A stretch of 7,080 nucleotides of DNA. Origin: Verrucomicrobiota bacterium. GTDB lineage: Bacteria > Verrucomicrobiota > Verrucomicrobiia > Methylacidiphilales > Verrucolacustridaceae. Below the pieces are notes generated by a model. The model was given only the letters and a program-made list of their open reading frames with translations. It had not been told where the DNA came from and ran no database searches. The stretch is from assembly GCA_010028775.1 (NCBI GenBank), contig RHAF01000064.1, positions 1-7,080 of the forward strand, written 5' to 3'. Made by a program: the position numbers and the translations under genes. Below are positions 4,938-7,080 of the stretch, in pieces (position 1 is the first letter of the stretch; each line of letters opens with the position of its first letter).

Positions 4938-7080
4938 CGAAATTGCGGGGCTTCCAGACCGGATTTTTCAACGAACCGTTTCCCTCGTACTGGAACATCT
5001 GGCTGACAAGAAAGAAGGGCACCCCGGCCGGTCCCCGCAAGTTCTGGCGCATGAGGAAGTTCTCCAGCTCGTCTTTGACGATATCGTAAGAGCCGTGCCC
5101 GGTCGTGATGACCAAGGCAGACTCGATATCAAGCCGGCTGACCTGCAACTTGCCCTCGCCCAATGCAAAATCCATCTCGGCATTCTGATCGGTCAGGCCC
5201 ACCCACTCGGCCGGGGCGTTCATCGCCTTCTCAAACGCGCCCAGCCCGGGAAACGATCCGTCCAGAACCTTCAGGTTTCCCCGACCAGTCCACTTTTTCC
5301 ATTCATGGGAAGCCCCCTCGAGATTGATGGTTCCATTCAGCCTGCCGGTGTAACCGGAGTTGGCAAAATACGTCTGCACCAGTGGTTCAAAATCCACATC
5401 ATGCAGCACAATTGTTGTCGCCTGAGTCTGGGTCGCCCCGTTCACCACCACTTCCAGCTCGACCTTGCCTCCCATCACTGAGGCCAGGGTATTCGGGACG
5501 GTTTTGACCGTTACTTTGCGGCCTTCGATCTCCACCAGCACATCCACGTTACGAAACCGCAAAGATTTTCCGGCCACCGCATATTTCAGGCCCTCCTTGG
5601 TTCTGACGATTGCTTTTAAATGGGAACGTCCTTTGGCCTCGAGATCCGCCTTGCCCTCAAGGGTCACATTCGGCCGGTCCACAAATTCATAGGGCTCCAT
5701 TGTCTTCCTGAATTTTTCACCGAATACCGGCGAGAACTCGCGCACCGGAAGCGTGGACAGGACTCCGTGGAAGACCACCGCGTTGGGCTGTAGGATGTAG
5801 GTCAGTTCCCCCGTGCCCGCCCCCCCGCCGGAATGCACCTGCAGGTGCGTGACCTTCAACTCCCCGTTGGCAAAAGCCAGGTCCCCGGACAGATCCGATA
5901 TTTCCACCCCCTTGTATCGAAAGGGACCCGCCTGGACGTTCCCATCCAAGCGGATAAGATCGGAGGTGGTTCCGGCCCCGGTCACCCGAAGATCAATCCT
6001 GGGTGCCTCGAGGAAATCAATGCTGTTCCAGAAAGGCACCGCCGCGGATCCGAACAGGGGCGCGAGTCCCTTGGGATCCAGATCGCTCTTCAGGTTCCCC
6101 TTCAGTTCGGCTTTTCCATCGAACGTCAACTGTCCCTCCACGCTTCCTCCGGCCGCCGCCTCCAGCCTCAGTCCTTGGATCATCCAACGTTTCCCGTCGG
6201 ACACCCAGGGAAAGACAAACGAACGATACGGCACCAGCCCGAGGCGGAACTCCCCGATCTCCAGACGGTTTTGCCAAAGCAAACCGGGAGCCTTGAGCCA
6301 ATCCACCTCCACTTGGCCGGTAATCTGGGGCGGATTTTGGCAGCGCAACTCACGTAGGGCCATTTCCAAACTTCCTGCCGCGGGGGCGAAAAGGGATAGA
6401 TCGGCATCCGAGGAATACTCCACCGCCGCACGCCCGCCCTTGAAATCGGCCCAACCCACCATTCCGATGGATCCCCTCTCCAGTCCGATACGGAATTTTT
6501 CCAGGCGCGCCGCGCCATCCGCCAAGGTGGCCCGCAGTTCAATCTCCCTGAGCTGAACCCCCCTCCAAACGGCCCGCTGCCCCGTGATCAAAATTTCCGC
6601 CTTGCTCATCTCCGGACGCCCGATCTCCACGCTGAATTCCGCTTGAATCTTGGGAGCCGGTCCGCCCAGATCCATCAAAATCTTTTCCAGACTTCGCCAG
6701 GTGGCGGCCATCGGCATAACCTGTGGCGCGGCCATCCGGCCTTGTTCCGTGCCGACACGCCCCTGTAGCTCCAGATCAAAACCGAGAACCTGACCCCTCA
6801 ATCGTTGAAACCGTATCTCCCCTGGGCGAAACTCGATCACGGCCTCCACCCGGCGCGCCTGGGCCTCCACACCCTCCCCCAAAGGCCAGTCGATATGGGC
6901 GTCCCGCAAGCGGGCCCCGGACAAAAAAGGCTCCCCTTTTTTCCATGCCCACCAGTTGAGGGCAAGTTCCACTCCGCCGACCCGTAACCGCTCCTCTTTT
7001 CTGTCCGCATCCCTGTAAACCACCAAGTCCCTCGCCACCAGCCCTCCCAAGGGGTCAAGGGTGATTTTTTTTGCATCGAC
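4921..7080 (-). CDS. AsmA/TamB-like (DUF3971-type) large envelope protein, 5' end outside window
   Basis: The frame is open to base 7080, so the true start lies beyond the right edge; a TTG at 7050 is internal, because the preceding ten codons (VDAKKITLDP) continue the same pattern. About 719 residues are visible. They show the alternating short beta-strand repeats typical of AsmA-like proteins: LVARDLVVYRD and LRVGGVELALN near the visible N-end, then GSVEGQLTFDGKAELKG, GELKVTHLQVHSGGGAGTG, NVTLEGKADLEAKG and VMGGKVELEVVVNG. The C-terminal block has SFPGLGAFEKAMN, LDIESALVITTGHGSYDI and the closing FQYEGNGSLKNPVWKPRNF, a common ending in this group. Known of the superfamily: its members form long hydrophobic grooves bridging inner and outer membranes and help move phospholipids or shape the outer membrane; most have an N-terminal membrane anchor, here off-window. 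The exact subfamily is uncertain. nfo begins 17 nt before its end. Confidence 0.8.
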   Translation of the reverse strand, partial: VDAKKITLDPLGGLVARDLVVYRDADRKEERLRVGGVELALNWWAWKKGEPFLSGARLRDAHIDWPLGEGVEAQARRVEAVIEFRPGEIRFQRLRGQVLGFDLELQGRVGTEQGRMAAPQVMPMAATWRSLEKILMDLGGPAPKIQAEFSVEIGRPEMSKAEILITGQRAVWRGVQLREIELRATLADGAARLEKFRIGLERGSIGMVGWADFKGGRAAVEYSSDADLSLFAPAAGSLEMALRELRCQNPPQITGQVEVDWLKAPGLLWQNRLEIGEFRLGLVPYRSFVFPWVSDGKRWMIQGLRLEAAAGGSVEGQLTFDGKAELKGNLKSDLDPKGLAPLFGSAAVPFWNSIDFLEAPRIDLRVTGAGTTSDLIRLDGNVQAGPFRYKGVEISDLSGDLAFANGELKVTHLQVHSGGGAGTGELTYILQPNAVVFHGVLSTLPVREFSPVFGEKFRKTMEPYEFVDRPNVTLEGKADLEAKGRSHLKAIVRTKEGLKYAVAGKSLRFRNVDVLVEIEGRKVTVKTVPNTLASVMGGKVELEVVVNGATQTQATTIVLHDVDFEPLVQTYFANSGYTGRLNGTINLEGASHEWKKWTGRGNLKVLDGSFPGLGAFEKAMNAPAEWVGLTDQNAEMDFALGEGKLQVSRLDIESALVITTGHGSYDIVKDELENFLMRQNLRGPAGVPFFLVSQMFQYEGNGSLKNPVWKPRNFDGEKK

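Noticed and set aside
5813..6556. 247-residue plus-strand ORF
   Set aside because: Antisense to the AsmA-like gene; serine/proline-rich with no recognisable pattern.
7048..7050. TTG as start of the AsmA-like gene
   Set aside because: The frame stays open upstream to the window edge and those codons continue the family pattern, so the gene is truncated by the window.

Overview
The window reads as ordinary bacterial chromosome from a GC-rich, Gram-negative host. A verrucomicrobial/PVC-type bacterium is my best guess, based on the mix of an AsmA-like envelope protein, a secreted GH57-like protein, classical fused ArgA, GTG/TTG starts and few strong Shine-Dalgarno sites. This is an inference; no rRNA or other lineage marker is present. 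I see no mobile element, CRISPR array, tRNA or rRNA.

Layout. Bases 1-877 (minus) hold the N-terminal part of a secreted GH57-like protein that runs off the left edge. Bases 878-1048 are an AT-rich divergent intergenic region with a repeated ATACCGT-type motif and a candidate nrdR promoter. Bases 1049-2751 (plus) are a tightly packed four-gene run: nrdR, an unrecognised ORF that looks like a degenerate ATP-cone protein, a HIT-family protein, and a four-helix SMR/EamA-like membrane protein. Neighbouring genes overlap by 11 nt, are 8 nt apart, and overlap by 4 nt (TTGA). Bases 7080-2748 (minus) are a second packed run read right to left: the C-terminal part of a large AsmA-like protein that enters from the right edge, endonuclease IV (nfo, 17-nt overlap), and argA (39-nt gap). 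The two runs converge and their stop codons overlap at TTAA (2748-2751).

How the genes fit together. The plus run has a nucleotide theme: NrdR represses ribonucleotide reductase genes in response to (d)ATP, the next ORF aligns with NrdR's own ATP-cone, and HIT proteins hydrolyse nucleotide conjugates. The small transporter is a co-transcribed passenger of unknown substrate. The minus run combines envelope maintenance, abasic-site repair and the first step of arginine synthesis, with no obvious shared pathway. The points most worth a second look are the ATP-cone-like ORF after nrdR, the periodic motif in the divergent promoter region, the ambiguous start or possible frameshift of the GH57 gene, and an aspartate at the proton-coupling glutamate position of the SMR-like protein.
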